DNA from: JAPPHY01 sp034423135
GTDB lineage: Bacteria > Chloroflexota > Dehalococcoidia > Lucifugimonadales > UBA2985
NCBI GenBank assembly: GCA_034423135.1
Contig: DAOUJC010000024.1
Location: 1 to 36,779 of the forward strand
Direction of reading: 5' to 3'
Length of the DNA: 36,779 nt
How positions within the stretch are numbered: the stretch's first letter is position 1; each line of letters opens with the position of its first letter. Below, piece after piece: positions 8,966 to 21,573 of this stretch. The notes beneath the pieces are model-generated. The model had not been told where the DNA came from. It ran no database searches and saw only the letters and a list, made by a program, of their open reading frames with translations. The position numbers and the translations under genes were made by a program.

Positions 8966-9045
8966 TACGTATCTCCTTTCTAAGACAGAATTACCACTAT
9001 CAGCGTCGCTCGTGCGAACAAGCCGCCCGGAGACACTTGCTTGGC

Positions 9046-9054
9046 ATTATATCA
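9046..9054 (-). promoter_or_regulatory. Extended -10 promoter of the precursor genes
   Basis: On the - strand this reads TGATATAAT, a consensus TATAAT with the TGN extension. The position 17 bases upstream (9069-9074) reads CACCAA, a poor -35, which is compatible with an extended -10 promoter. Transcription would start near 9039, giving a leader of ~73 bases before the precursor 2 ATG at 8965, and would continue into precursor 1. The precursors would therefore be expressed separately from the exporter operon. Confidence 0.6.
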
Positions 9055-9103
9055 CCTCGCGAATGATATTGGTGTGACCTATGGGCGCTTTTTCAGTGAC
9101 TTA

Positions 9104-9132
9104 TTGTGATATGCCGCCAAATCCGGCATAAT
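9104..9132 (+). promoter_or_regulatory. Promoter with internal palindrome upstream of the methyltransferase
   Basis: TTGTGA (9104-9109), a 17-base spacer and CATAAT (9127-9132) form a plausible sigma70-type promoter. A perfect inverted repeat, TATGCCG-N7-CGGCATA (9110-9130), fills the spacer and touches the -10, which is where a repressor operator is often found. A start near 9139 rules out the TTG at 9132 as start codon of the downstream gene and agrees with initiation at 9201. Confidence 0.45.
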
Positions 9133-9200
9133 TGCCCCGGCTAACGCCGAATCCCACGGCCCCAAGAGGACGGCCTCCTCGGTCGCATCGAGGTGATCAG

Positions 9201-9908
9201 TTGGGCCGACCGACACCGGGGAACGAGAACGCCCCGTCTGACGAGATCTACGGCGAGCGCTATGTTCGGCCGTATGTGGCGCTCTACATCGATCACTCGC
9301 TGTGGGAGCCAAAGCTGCAATGCAACGTTGCGCTGCTGAGCAGGCTGTTGAAGCCGTTGGGCAACTGGCTGGACACCTGCTGCGGGCAGGGGTGGCACCT
9401 GGCGCAGTTTCCCAGACACCGGCGGATGGGCATCGACGTGAGCGCGGCCCAGCTGGAGCAGGCGCGGCTGCACAACCCCGGCGTCACCTTCATTCAGGCC
9501 GACATCACCGACTACGAGATTCCCGACGGCCAGCGCTTTGACCTGGTGAGCAACTTCTGGAGCGCCTACTCCTACCTGAACGACGAGGACGCCATTCGCG
9601 ATCTGGTGGAGAAGCTGGTCCGCTGGACGGCTCCGGGCGGCGCCCTCTACCTGGAGCTGACAGTACCGGAGCTGCTGGAGGCCTTCAACGACAGCGAGTT
9701 TTCGGATGAAACAGGAGCCAAGGTCTCCCTGCGGTCACCAGATGGAGTATACTGGGACTACCAGGACGCTGGCGGGATTCACCGGATGATGAGCCCGCCG
9801 CTTGAGTTCTTCACCGACATCATCGCGCCGCACTTTGCCGGAATGAATCACTCGACGGTGGTGCGGGCGGTGCGCCAGTTTGTCGCCTGGGGCAAGCACC
9901 CAAACTGA
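9201..9908 (+). CDS. Class I SAM-dependent methyltransferase
   Basis: A 235-residue Rossmann-fold methyltransferase. Motif I is 'WLDTCCGQGWH' (about residues 57-65), the acidic ribose-binding residue follows in 'GIDVSAAQLEQAR' (D79), motif II/III is 'FIQADITDYEIPDGQRFDLVSNFWSAYSYL', and 'WTAPGGALYLELT' is the later conserved strand. I chose the TTG at 9201 because GAGGTG lies five bases before it and the predicted promoter ends at 9132; an upstream TTG at 9132 would add a Pro/Arg-rich unconserved tail. The substrate is unknown. Its place beside the precursor genes, divergently transcribed, makes a role in peptide methylation possible, but it could equally be a small-molecule methyltransferase unrelated to the locus. 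Confidence 0.8.
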   Translation: MGRPTPGNENAPSDEIYGERYVRPYVALYIDHSLWEPKLQCNVALLSRLLKPLGNWLDTCCGQGWHLAQFPRHRRMGIDVSAAQLEQARLHNPGVTFIQADITDYEIPDGQRFDLVSNFWSAYSYLNDEDAIRDLVEKLVRWTAPGGALYLELTVPELLEAFNDSEFSDETGAKVSLRSPDGVYWDYQDAGGIHRMMSPPLEFFTDIIAPHFAGMNHSTVVRAVRQFVAWGKHPN

Positions 9909-9963
9909 CGGAGCGTCGCTCTGCGGGCGGCGCGTGGGCGCCCGTATGGGGACATCCTTTTGC

Positions 9964-10010
9964 CCGCTCATGATGAACCGAGAGTTTACCCTGAGCGAAG
10001 CCGAAGGGAA
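9964..10010. repeat. Degenerate copy of the intergenic CTGAGC..GAAGG repeat
   Basis: A 'CGCTCATGATGAACC' segment followed by 'CCCTGAGCGAAGCCGAAGGG' (~9990-10009) resembles the REP-like elements at 13042-13287 and 36475-36682, but with substitutions. The rest of the 9909-10159 gap shows no gene or clear terminator. Confidence 0.5.
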
Positions 10011-10165
10011 CCACTTGAGGCGGTGGAACGCAGAGTGACGGTTCCGACAAGGCCCCTGGATCATCGGCTGTCGTCACAAGGCCGCGTAATGAGTGCCGCG
10101 GCCAGGATCGGCAGCGCCGTCACGAGCGGTCGCAAGACTACACTGGAAACCTGTGGAGGATGGGC

Positions 10166-10570
10166 ATGGCAATGATGCTGCGAATAACCGGCGCGCTGAT
10201 GCTGGCGTACTCGGCGGTGTACACCGCGCACTTCACCTTCGACACCCTCTACGACGCCGGCCCCATCTGGACCGTCTTCAACATCATCTCCGCCGCGGCC
10301 ATACTCATCGCGCTGGCGGCCAATTTCGGCCACGTGCGGGCGCAGGCAGGATCCGGGTCGGACATCGTGCAGCGGCTGGGCGCACACGCCCTCTTCTACG
10401 CCAACGCCGCACTGGCCGTCTGGTTCTTCCGCAACTGGGTCCACCTGCTCGCCCTGGAGGAGGGCGAATCGGTCAGCGTCCACTCGGACGTCGTCTGGAT
10501 GATGATCGCCGTTCTGATTCCTCTCGTCCTGGCCACCACCGGCTGGCGGCTCTGGCGCGAGTCGGACTGA
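10166..10570 (+). CDS. Small hypothetical integral membrane protein
   Basis: This 134-residue protein has about four hydrophobic segments: 'LRITGALMLAYSAVYTAHF', 'IWTVFNIISAAAILIALAA', 'HALFYANAALAVWFF' and 'VVWMMIAVLIPLVLATTGW'. It is probably a four-helix inner-membrane protein. I do not recognise a functional motif. The ATG at 10166 is preferred over the ATG at 10160 because GGAGG at 10155-10159 is then six bases away. It lies between the methyltransferase and the serpin with gaps on both sides and is probably transcribed on its own or with the serpin. Confidence 0.75.
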   Translation: MAMMLRITGALMLAYSAVYTAHFTFDTLYDAGPIWTVFNIISAAAILIALAANFGHVRAQAGSGSDIVQRLGAHALFYANAALAVWFFRNWVHLLALEEGESVSVHSDVVWMMIAVLIPLVLATTGWRLWRESD

Positions 10571-10705
10571 ACATGGCTTCCGGGGAAGAGTGTGGCGCCG
10601 GGTATCTGTTCAGGTGATGGAACCGTTTCCGGCGACCACAGGTATACTCCATTAGACCCCCGGAACCGGGAAACAACTGAAGCGGGGGCCCAATGGAGGT
10701 GGCAG

Positions 10706-12205
10706 ATGAATGAGAGCATCGCCGGCGTGAGCAGGCCGAGGCGGCCGGCGCGGACCGCCGCAATCGCCGTGATCCTGTGCGTGGCGGCCGCCGCCCTGCT
10801 TGCGGCATGCGGCGACGAACCACAGCCGTCCTCGCCGACAACGCCCGCGGCTACACCAACCACCGCCGGCGCAAACACCCCTGTACCGACCAACAGCTCG
10901 GTGCCCGCAGCCACGCTTGCTCCGCCCACCCCCGTACCGACCAACAGTCCGGTGCCCGCAGCCACGCTTGCTCCGTCCGTCCAAACCTCACCGAATGAGA
11001 TCCGCTCTGTGAAGGCGCGAGCCGCGCCGTCGGCGGGGAACGCTGACCTGGCGGGCCTGGTGGATGGCAACAGCGCCTTCGCCTTCGATCTGTACCACGC
11101 GCTGAGGGGACAGGACGGGAACCTGTTCTACTCGCCCCACAGCATATCGCTGGCCCTTGCCATGACCTATGCAGGGTCAGAGGGCCGGACGGCAAGCCAG
11201 ATGGCGGACACGCTCCGCTTCTCCCTGCCTGGGGGCGAGCTTCACCCCGCGTTCAACGCCCTAGACCAGGAGCTTGCCTCCCGCGGCACGGATGTTCAGA
11301 TCCGGGACGGCGAGGGGTTCAAGCTGAACATCGTCAACGCCGTCTGGGGCCAGCAGGGGCACCCGTTCCGTGAGGCGTTCCTGGACGTGCTGGCTGAGAG
11401 CTACGGAGCGGGCGTGAGGTCGGCGGACTTCAAGGCCGCGCCGGAGGAGTCCAGGATTGCGATCAACGACTGGGTTGCGGAGAGCACGGAGGACAGGATC
11501 AGGGACCTGATACCGCCCGACGTCATAAGCTCGCTGACCCGGATGGTGCTGACCAACGCCATCTACTTCAACGCTTCCTGGACGTACCCCTTCAACGAGG
11601 CGAGCACCCGTCAGCACCCCTTCCACCTTCTGGACGACACCGCCATCGACGTCCCGATGATGAGAACGTCGGAGGACTTCGGCTATGCAGCGGGCGACGG
11701 ATACCAGGCGGTGGACCTGCCGTACGTCGGACATGAGATGTCCATGACCGTCATAGTCCCGGACAGCGGGCGGTTCCGTGAGTTCGAGGAGTCCCTGGAC
11801 GCGGCCCTGGTGGAGCGAGTCATCGCAGGCCTCCGGTTCCGCCGCGTTACGCTCGACCTGCCGAGGTTCGAGTTCGAGTCCAAGTTCCGGCTGGGCGAAA
11901 CCCTCAAGGCCATGGGCATGACCGACGCTTTCGACAGCGCCTCCTCCGACTTCTCCGGCATGGACGGTCGCTCGTGTATAGCGGGAGACCCCGAATGCCT
12001 CTTCGTCCGGGAGGTGGTGCACAAGGCGTTCGTGTCTGTGGATGAGGCCGGCACTGAGGCTGCGGCAGCCACCGCGGTGATGATGCAAATCGAGTCCGCG
12101 CCGCCGGACCCGGTCAGCGTTACGGTGGACAGGCCCTTCATCTTCCTGATCCGGGACATGGCGACTGAGGCCGTCCTGTTCGTGGGGAGGGTCGAAAAGA
12201 TATAG
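10706..12205 (+). CDS. Lipoprotein serpin (serine/cysteine protease inhibitor family)
   Basis: A 499-residue protein. Residues 1-35 are a lipoprotein signal peptide ending in LAAC (C35). A Pro/Thr/Ala-rich linker with a duplicated 17-residue unit follows (residues ~58-91), then a full serpin domain of ~370 residues: 'NLFYSPHSISLALAMTYAGS', 'LTNAIYFNASW', 'VPMMRTSEDFGYA' and the terminal signature 'DRPFIFLIRD..TEAVLFVGRV'. The reactive-loop hinge GTEAAAATA (from residue 449) has the small residues needed for loop insertion, so an inhibitory serpin is likely. The scissile residue falls near 'QIESAPP' but cannot be fixed because the loop is longer than in antitrypsin. The ATG at 10706 is chosen for GGAGGTGG upstream and for starting the signal peptide directly. 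Confidence 0.93.
   Translation: MNESIAGVSRPRRPARTAAIAVILCVAAAALLAACGDEPQPSSPTTPAATPTTAGANTPVPTNSSVPAATLAPPTPVPTNSPVPAATLAPSVQTSPNEIRSVKARAAPSAGNADLAGLVDGNSAFAFDLYHALRGQDGNLFYSPHSISLALAMTYAGSEGRTASQMADTLRFSLPGGELHPAFNALDQELASRGTDVQIRDGEGFKLNIVNAVWGQQGHPFREAFLDVLAESYGAGVRSADFKAAPEESRIAINDWVAESTEDRIRDLIPPDVISSLTRMVLTNAIYFNASWTYPFNEASTRQHPFHLLDDTAIDVPMMRTSEDFGYAAGDGYQAVDLPYVGHEMSMTVIVPDSGRFREFEESLDAALVERVIAGLRFRRVTLDLPRFEFESKFRLGETLKAMGMTDAFDSASSDFSGMDGRSCIAGDPECLFVREVVHKAFVSVDEAGTEAAAATAVMMQIESAPPDPVSVTVDRPFIFLIRDMATEAVLFVGRVEKI
10877..10978 (+). repeat. Two tandem 51-bp units in the serpin linker
   Basis: Two in-frame 51-base units (10877-10927 and 10928-10978) encode the near-identical 17-residue segments TPVPTNSSVPAATLAPP and TPVPTNSPVPAATLAPS. 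They differ at only a few bases, which points to recent duplication. They form an extended spacer between the lipid anchor and the inhibitor domain. Confidence 0.9.
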
Positions 12206-12316
12206 AGCGTCCGTTGACTTCTCAGGCGGTCTTCAAAGTTTCCCAAAGATTTGCCGGTAAGGTGATAGCTACAGCAGGGCTGTGGGGCTCGGCAAATCAG
12301 GGACAGGAGGCTAGAC

Positions 12317-12859
12317 ATGATGAGGAAGTGGATACCTATAGGGATGTTAGCGGGGCTGCTGGCCGCGGCCATAACCGGCGGCGCCGTCCTGGCGTCGGAC
12401 GGGGATGAGGCCGGGAACGGAGGCCCTGATGCGGAGGAAGTGGTGGTGAAGGACGGGGACGTCTCCACCCTGAGCATCGAGAACACGGACGTGGACTTGG
12501 GCGAGCCGGATGATCTGGCGATCAGGGTCGCGGAGATTATGGGCACCGACGCACAGGCGACGCACGACGCAATGATCCAGGCGGACGCCGCGGTGGCGCC
12601 CACCTCAGGCCAGGGCGACGTTGGCAACCAAGACGCGGACTCCATGTCTGTGGAAGCCCAGGGGCTGTCGTTCGCGGAGTACGGCGAGAGAGTCGGCGCG
12701 ATTCTAGGCGTGGATGGCGAGATGGTCGCCCGGGCCATCGCCCAGGCTTATGAGGAGCTGTACGCCATCGAGAGGGACATCCACGACAACGGGAGCGGAT
12801 GGGACAAGGCGGGCAAGTACGACTCCGACAAGAACCCCACCGCACCCACCACTGACTAG
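12317..12859 (+). CDS. Secreted hypothetical protein with two helical 'ILGxD...A..QA' units
   Basis: A 180-residue protein with an N-terminal signal sequence 'MMRKWIPIGMLAGLLAAAITGGAVLA' and an acidic, low-complexity mature region. Two segments look like divergent copies of one helical motif: 'LAIRVAEIMGTDAQATHDAMIQAD' and 'YGERVGAILGVDGEMVARAIAQAY'. No catalytic motif is visible. GGAGG at 12306-12310 supports the ATG. A 13-bp perfect GC-rich hairpin follows the stop. The function is unknown. The motif resembles short repeats in other secreted Chloroflexota proteins, but that is recollection and needs a profile search. Confidence 0.75.
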   Translation: MMRKWIPIGMLAGLLAAAITGGAVLASDGDEAGNGGPDAEEVVVKDGDVSTLSIENTDVDLGEPDDLAIRVAEIMGTDAQATHDAMIQADAAVAPTSGQGDVGNQDADSMSVEAQGLSFAEYGERVGAILGVDGEMVARAIAQAYEELYAIERDIHDNGSGWDKAGKYDSDKNPTAPTTD

Positions 12860-12880
12860 ACCCTGCGGCTCGTGACGAAT

Positions 12881-12909
12881 GCCGGGGCGGGACTGAGTCC
12901 CGCCCCGGC
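12881..12909 (+). terminator. Strong GC hairpin after the 12317-12859 gene
   Basis: Perfect 13-bp stem GCCGGGGCGGGAC / GTCCCGCCCCGGC with a three-base loop, 22 bases after the stop codon. There is no proper T-run behind it, so it may be a terminator of reduced efficiency or an mRNA 3'-end stabiliser. Confidence 0.5.
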
Positions 12910-13041
12910 TCACTGTATGCGGACGGACACTGCGGACTCGGAAAGGGTACCCACAAGGGGCACCCCTACGCGGACTACGGGGACATTATCAGGGGCGCAC
13001 AACGTGGACGTATCCGAGTCTGGAGGCAATGCCATCTCTTG

Positions 13042-13123
13042 CCGCTCAAATGGTTCGACAGGCTCACCATGAGCGGGCCTAATCTCGTCCGCTCACCCTG
13101 AGCTTGTCGAAGGGCGTGAGCGG
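13042..13123. repeat. Pair of REP-like palindromes in opposite orientation
   Basis: Element A (13042-13077) and element B (13089-13123) each begin with CCGCTCA and end with TGAGCGG. Their interiors are reverse complements of one another: TTCGACAGGCTCA in A, and TTCGACAAGCTCA in the complement of B. Each can form a hairpin, and the pair can form a larger one, as in bacterial interspersed mosaic elements. Related copies are at 13253-13287 and 36475-36682. Confidence 0.85.
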
Positions 13124-13138
13124 GGCCTCCAACGTAGG

Positions 13139-13240
13139 GGCAACCCTCGAGGTTGCTCTGTTGTCTGAGGGCGGACACGAGGGGCGCGGCAGGGGTACCC
13201 CTACGGGGGTGCGGAGGCGGCCCACAATTTGCGTCGGTTA
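13139..13240. other. Short inverted repeats in intergenic DNA
   Basis: This stretch contains GCAACC-N5-GGTTGC (about 13140-13156) and the palindrome AGGGGTACCCCT (13193-13204), with variants of 'GGGGTACCCCTAC' also near 12950-12970. No coding potential or known RNA is visible. Confidence 0.4.
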
Positions 13241-13252
13241 GGGCGCGCGGCA

Positions 13253-13287
13253 CCGCTCACCCCGAGCTTGTCGAAGGAAATGAGCGG
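13253..13287. repeat. REP-like palindrome, B orientation
   Basis: CCGCTCA ... GAGCTTGTCGAAGG ... TGAGCGG, the same 35-bp layout as 13089-13123 with a few substitutions. The following ~190 bases up to the tRNA show nothing I can identify. Confidence 0.8.
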
Positions 13288-13478
13288 GGGAAGCAGACGC
13301 GAGGCCGACAGGCCTTGGCGCGCCACCAAGAGGCTCCGAACTCACCGCGGAACTAGTGCCTCGCTAGGAGCACAGGCCCCTCAGCCACACGTGCGACGCT
13401 GGTGCCACCTTGACCACCTAGCTACGAGTCCTGGGCAGTAGCAGACCGCTGTGAACCTGGCAGGCCCAGCCACAATTC

Positions 13479-13499
13479 GAAAACGGTTCTGTATACCGT
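13479..13499 (-). terminator. Possible weak terminator downstream of tRNA-Val
   Basis: Read on the - strand just past the tRNA 3' end, ACGGT-N7-ACCGT is followed by TTTC. The stem is only five base pairs, so the call is tentative. Confidence 0.3.
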
Positions 13500-13505
13500 C
13501 AGGCG

Positions 13506-13582
13506 TGGTGGGCGGTAGTGGACTCGAACCACTGACCTCTGCCATGTCAAGGCAGCACTCTAACCGGCTGAGCTAACCGCCC
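13506..13582 (-). tRNA. tRNA-Val (anticodon GAC)
   Basis: The - strand folds as a complete tRNA. The acceptor stem is GGGCGGT/ACCGCCC. The anticodon stem CTGCC/GGCAG encloses the loop TTGACAT, giving anticodon GAC for valine. The T-arm contains GGTTCGAGTCC. A discriminator A and an encoded CCA end the gene at 13506. It lies 48 bases downstream of rpoC on the same strand and has its own -10-like sequence. Confidence 0.95.
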
Positions 13583-13590
13583 ACTCTTCC

Positions 13591-13596
13591 ATTATA
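13591..13596 (-). promoter_or_regulatory. -10 element of tRNA-Val
   Basis: Consensus TATAAT on the - strand, placed so that transcription would start within a few bases of the tRNA 5' end at 13582. No convincing -35 is seen. The tRNA may also be reached by read-through from rpoC. Confidence 0.4.
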
Positions 13597-13630
13597 GCGC
13601 AGGCGCAACTCGCGGGCCGGCGCCATGCAA

Positions 13631-17588
<3,958 letters not shown>

Positions 17589-17611
<23 letters not shown>

Positions 17612-20600
17612 TCTCCAACTCCTCTGTGTCGTTACTGCCATTCACGCCCTCGCTGGGGCTGATGTCTTCGTCCTCGTTGTCGTCGGTGAGGAATGAGACG
17701 TCCAGCTCCACCCTATCCTCCGGCTCCGCGTCCACGTCCATCATCCACTCCATCGCATCCATCTCGCTGAGGACTTCACTGTCCACGGTCAGCTCGTCGG
17801 TGGGCTCCGCCAGCATGGGCTGCTCTTCGTCCTCGTGCAGCAGCTCAACGGAAAGGCCCAGGCTCTGGAGCTCCTTCACCAGCACGTGGAAGGACTCCGG
17901 CACCCCCGGTTGCACCACGTCCTCACCCTTGACAATGGCTTCGTAGGTCTTGACGCGGCCCATCACGTCGTCGGACTTGACCGTGAGCATCTCCTGAAGG
18001 TTGTAGGCTGCGCTGTAGGACTCGAGGGCCCAGACCTCCATCTCGCCAAACCTCTGCCCGCCGAACTGCGCCTTTCCTCCCAGCGGCTGCTGGGTGATCA
18101 GCGAGTACGGGCCGGTGGAGCGGGCGTGAATCTTGTCCTCCACCAGGTGTATGAGCTTCAGCATGTAGATGTAGCCGACGGTGACCGGCTGGAAGAACGG
18201 CTCCCCGGTCTGTCCGTCGTACAGGATGCTCTTGCCCAGCGTGGGAGCGGACTTTCCGGTCTCCTTGCTGAGCCTGAGTGCCTCCTGCGACATCTCTTCC
18301 TCCGTCATGCTGGAGGTGTCCAGTCCGGCCTCCTCCGACAGCCAGATGCGGAGGCACGCCTGTCTGGCCTCGCCCGGGTGACTGTCGCTGAAGACCACGC
18401 TGGGGTCGTATCCCCGCTCGGTGAGCCACTCGCTCAGCTTGTCCACGTCGGGCTCCGCGTCTCCGTTCTGGGATTGGGGCTCGATAGCGCCGGACTGCTG
18501 GATCATCCACGCCTTGGCTAGACCGTCCTCAATTGACCCATCCCTGGCCCCGTCGAATACGGGACTCGCCACCCTCATGCCCAGGCTGTGGGCAGCCATG
18601 CCTAGGTGGGTCTCCAGCAGCTGCCCCAGGTTCATGCGGGAGGGCACGCCAATGGGGTTGAGAATGATGTCAACCGGCGTGCCGTCAGCCAGGTAGGGCA
18701 TGTCGGCCACCGGCAGCACGCGGGATATGACGCCCTTGTTGCCGTGGCGGCCGGCCATCTTGTCACCCTCCGAGATCTTCCTGGTCTGGGCAATCCAGAC
18801 GCGTACCATAGTGTTGACGCCGGGAGGAAGCTCGTCCCTGTTGTCCCTCGAGAGGAACTTCACGTCGATTACCTTGCCGCGCTCGCCGTGGGGCACCCTT
18901 AGCGAGGTGTCCTTCACGTCGCGGGCCTTCTCACCGAAGATCGCCCTCAGCAGCTTCTCCTCCGCGGTGAGCTCGGTCTCGCCCTTGGGAGTGATCTTGC
19001 CGACCAGGATGTCGCCGGGGCCGACCTCCGCACCGGGTCGAACCACGCCGAACTCGTCCAGGTTGCGCAGGCCGTCTTCGCCCACGTTGGAGATGTCGCG
19101 GGTTATCTCTTCCGGACCGAGCTTGGTGTCCCTGGCTTCGACCTCGTACTTCTCGATGTGAATGGAGGTGAACTTGTCCCGCCGCAGCAGGTCTTCGCTC
19201 ACGATGATCGCGTCTTCGAAGTTGTACCCCTCCCAGCTCATGAATGCCACCAGCACGTTTTGGCCAAGGGCAAGCTCGCCGTTGTCGGTTGACGAGCTAT
19301 CGGCCAGCGGCTGACCGGCATCCACGTGCTGGCCTTTGGTCACAATGGCTCGCTGAGTGATGCACGTGCCCTGGTTGCTCCGCAGGAACTTGATCAGCGG
19401 ATAAGACTCAACGTTGCCCTCCGCGTCCGTCACCTCAATGAGGCTGCCGGACACGCTTGAGACAACGCCGCCGTTCCTGGTGAGCACAACCTGTCCGCTG
19501 TCCTTGGCCACCCTGCCCTCCATGCCGGTGCCGACCAGCGGGGCCTCCGTGACAAGGAGCGGCACGGCCTGGCGCTGCATGTTGGATCCCATGAGCGCGC
19601 GGATGGCGTCGTCGTGCTCCAGGAAGGGAATCAGCGCCGCGGACACGCTCACAATCTGAATGGGCGAGATATCCATGTACTCCACGTTGGTTGGAGGCTC
19701 CATGGTGAATATCTCTCCCCTTCTGGCTTCCACCCTGTCCGTGGTGAACTGGTTCTTGTGGTCAAGGGGTGAGTTGGCCTGGGCAATGCGGAAGCGCTCC
19801 TCCTCGTCTGCGGCCAGGTAGTGGATATCGAGCGGATCGGATGAAGCGAACGGCTTGACCTTGACCGGCCGCGGCTCCAGGGCGGCGAGCCGCTTTGCCA
19901 GCGGGGCAGAGACGGTCTGGCCCTTGCGTGCAACCACCTTGCCCTCATCGCCCTCAACAGCCTCGGTGATTGTTCGGCCCTGGAGGTCAGGGTAGTTGCT
20001 GAGCACCTCGGTGACCACCCTTCGGTAGGGAGTCTCAATGAAGCCAAACTGGTTGGTCCTTGCATACGTGGCCAGCGAGCCGAGCAGGCCGATGTTGGGA
20101 CCTTCCGGCGTTTCGATTGGGCAGATGCGGCCGTAGTGGGAGTGGTGCACGTCTCGCACATCGAAACCGGCGCGCTCGCGAGAGAGGCCGCCCGGCCCGA
20201 GTGCGGACAGGCGCCGCTTGTGCGTGAGCTCGGCCAGGGGGTTGGTCTGATCCATGAACTGCGACAGCTGCGACCCGCCGAAGAACTCCCGCACCGCCGC
20301 AACCACGGGGCGCACGTTGATCAGCGTGCCGGGCGTCACCTGCGTGGGATCGGGCTGCGTTGTCATGCGCTCGCGGATGACGCGCTCCATGCGCAGCAGA
20401 CCGACGCGCATGCCGTTCTGCAGCAGCTCGCCAACGGCCCTGATCCGCCGGTTGCCCAGGTGGTCGATGTCGTCCGGCGGCTCGTGTCCGTTGTTGACCA
20501 GGATCATCTTCCTGACCACGGCCACCAAGTCGTCCTTCGTGATGTTCTGCTGGTCCGGGCCAACGTTGATGCCGAGCCTGCGGTTGAGCTTGTACCGGCC

Positions 20601-21449
20601 GACCTTGCCCAGGTCGTATCGCCGCGGGTTGAAGAACAGGTTCTCCATGAGGTTGCGGGCGTTCTCCACGTTGGGGGGCTCGCCGGGCCTGAGGCGGCGG
20701 TAGAACTCCAGCAGGGCTTCCTCCTGGCTCAGGACGTGCGTGTCACGCTCGAGCGTGGAGCGGATGTACTGGTGCGTGGGGTCGTTGTCCACCTCCTGGA
20801 ACATGGTGAGCAGCTCGTCCTCGCTCACCAGGCCCAGCGCGCGCAGCAGCGTGGTCAGTGGCGCCTTGCGCTTGCGGTCCACCTTCACGGACAGCACGTC
20901 CCGGTTGCTGGTCTCGAACTCAAGCCATGCGCCGCGGTAGGGAATGAGCTTGCCGGCGCAGAGGTCGCGGTCGCTGGCCACGTCACGCTCAACGGTGAGG
21001 TACACGCCGGGCGAGCGCACCAGCTGGCTGACCACTACGCGCTCCGCGCCGTTGATGATGAAGGTGCCCTGAGAGGTCATCATGGGAATGTCACCCATGA
21101 AGAGGTTCTGCTCCTTGATCTCGCCGGTCTCCTTTATCAGAAGGCTCGACTTGACGTAGAGCGGAGCGGAGTAGGTGACCTCCTTGTCGCGGCACTCCTC
21201 CTCCGTGTACTTTGGCGGATGGAAGACGTGGTCGGTGAAGTTCAGCTCGAACCGGCCCCCGGTGAAGTCCTGGATAGGCGATATCTCCTCGAACAGCGTT
21301 CGGAGGCAGTCGCCCTTGAACCACTCAAAGGACGCTGTCTGAAGCTGGATGAGGTTCGGTACGTCCAGTACGGTGGGAATCTTGGCGTACGACTTCTGGT
21401 CCAGGGGGGCTACGACGCTGCCGGGCGAAACGACGGCTAGAGATGCCAT
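17589..21449 (-). CDS. rpoB: DNA-directed RNA polymerase subunit beta
   Basis: A 1286-residue RNA polymerase beta subunit, full length. The rifampicin-binding cluster reads 'GSQLSQFMDQTNPLAELTHKRR' and continues to 'LSALGPGGLSRERAGF', with the positions equivalent to E. coli D516, H526 and S531 unchanged, so target-based rifampicin resistance is not predicted. 'HYGRICPIETPEGPNIGL' and 'GDKMAGRHGNKGVISR' are further signatures. The last ~80 residues are an acidic Asp/Glu-rich tail. The start codon follows AGGAGC. It is the first gene of rpoB-rpoC and is preceded by a consensus-like promoter. Confidence 0.98.
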
Positions 21450-21573
21450 TGTGAATCACGCTCCTGGTGAGTTAACTTGATCCGCCTTTCCTTGGGCGCG
21501 GGAAAATCGCAACTAGTTAGTCGCAGGGACAGAGGTGGAGAACACAGGATGAAGCATAAAATGACAGTATGCT

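Noticed and set aside
8273..8983. 236-codon open frame on the + strand across both precursors
   Set aside because: It runs opposite two clear NHLP precursors with strong ribosome sites and has no family features.
10592..10705. Upstream extension of the serpin gene
   Set aside because: The added 38 residues come before a good GGAGGTGG site and would bury the lipoprotein signal peptide.
13042..13287. Possible CRISPR array
   Set aside because: The repeats are palindromic, alternate in orientation and have irregular spacing; there are no uniform spacers and no cas genes.
20136..21440. 434-codon open frame on the + strand
   Set aside because: Antisense to rpoB; no domain.
21450..21573. Possible structured leader (riboswitch or L10-type) before rpoB
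   Set aside because: The ~117-base leader has no strong hairpin I could pair with confidence, and no ribosomal protein genes precede rpoB here.
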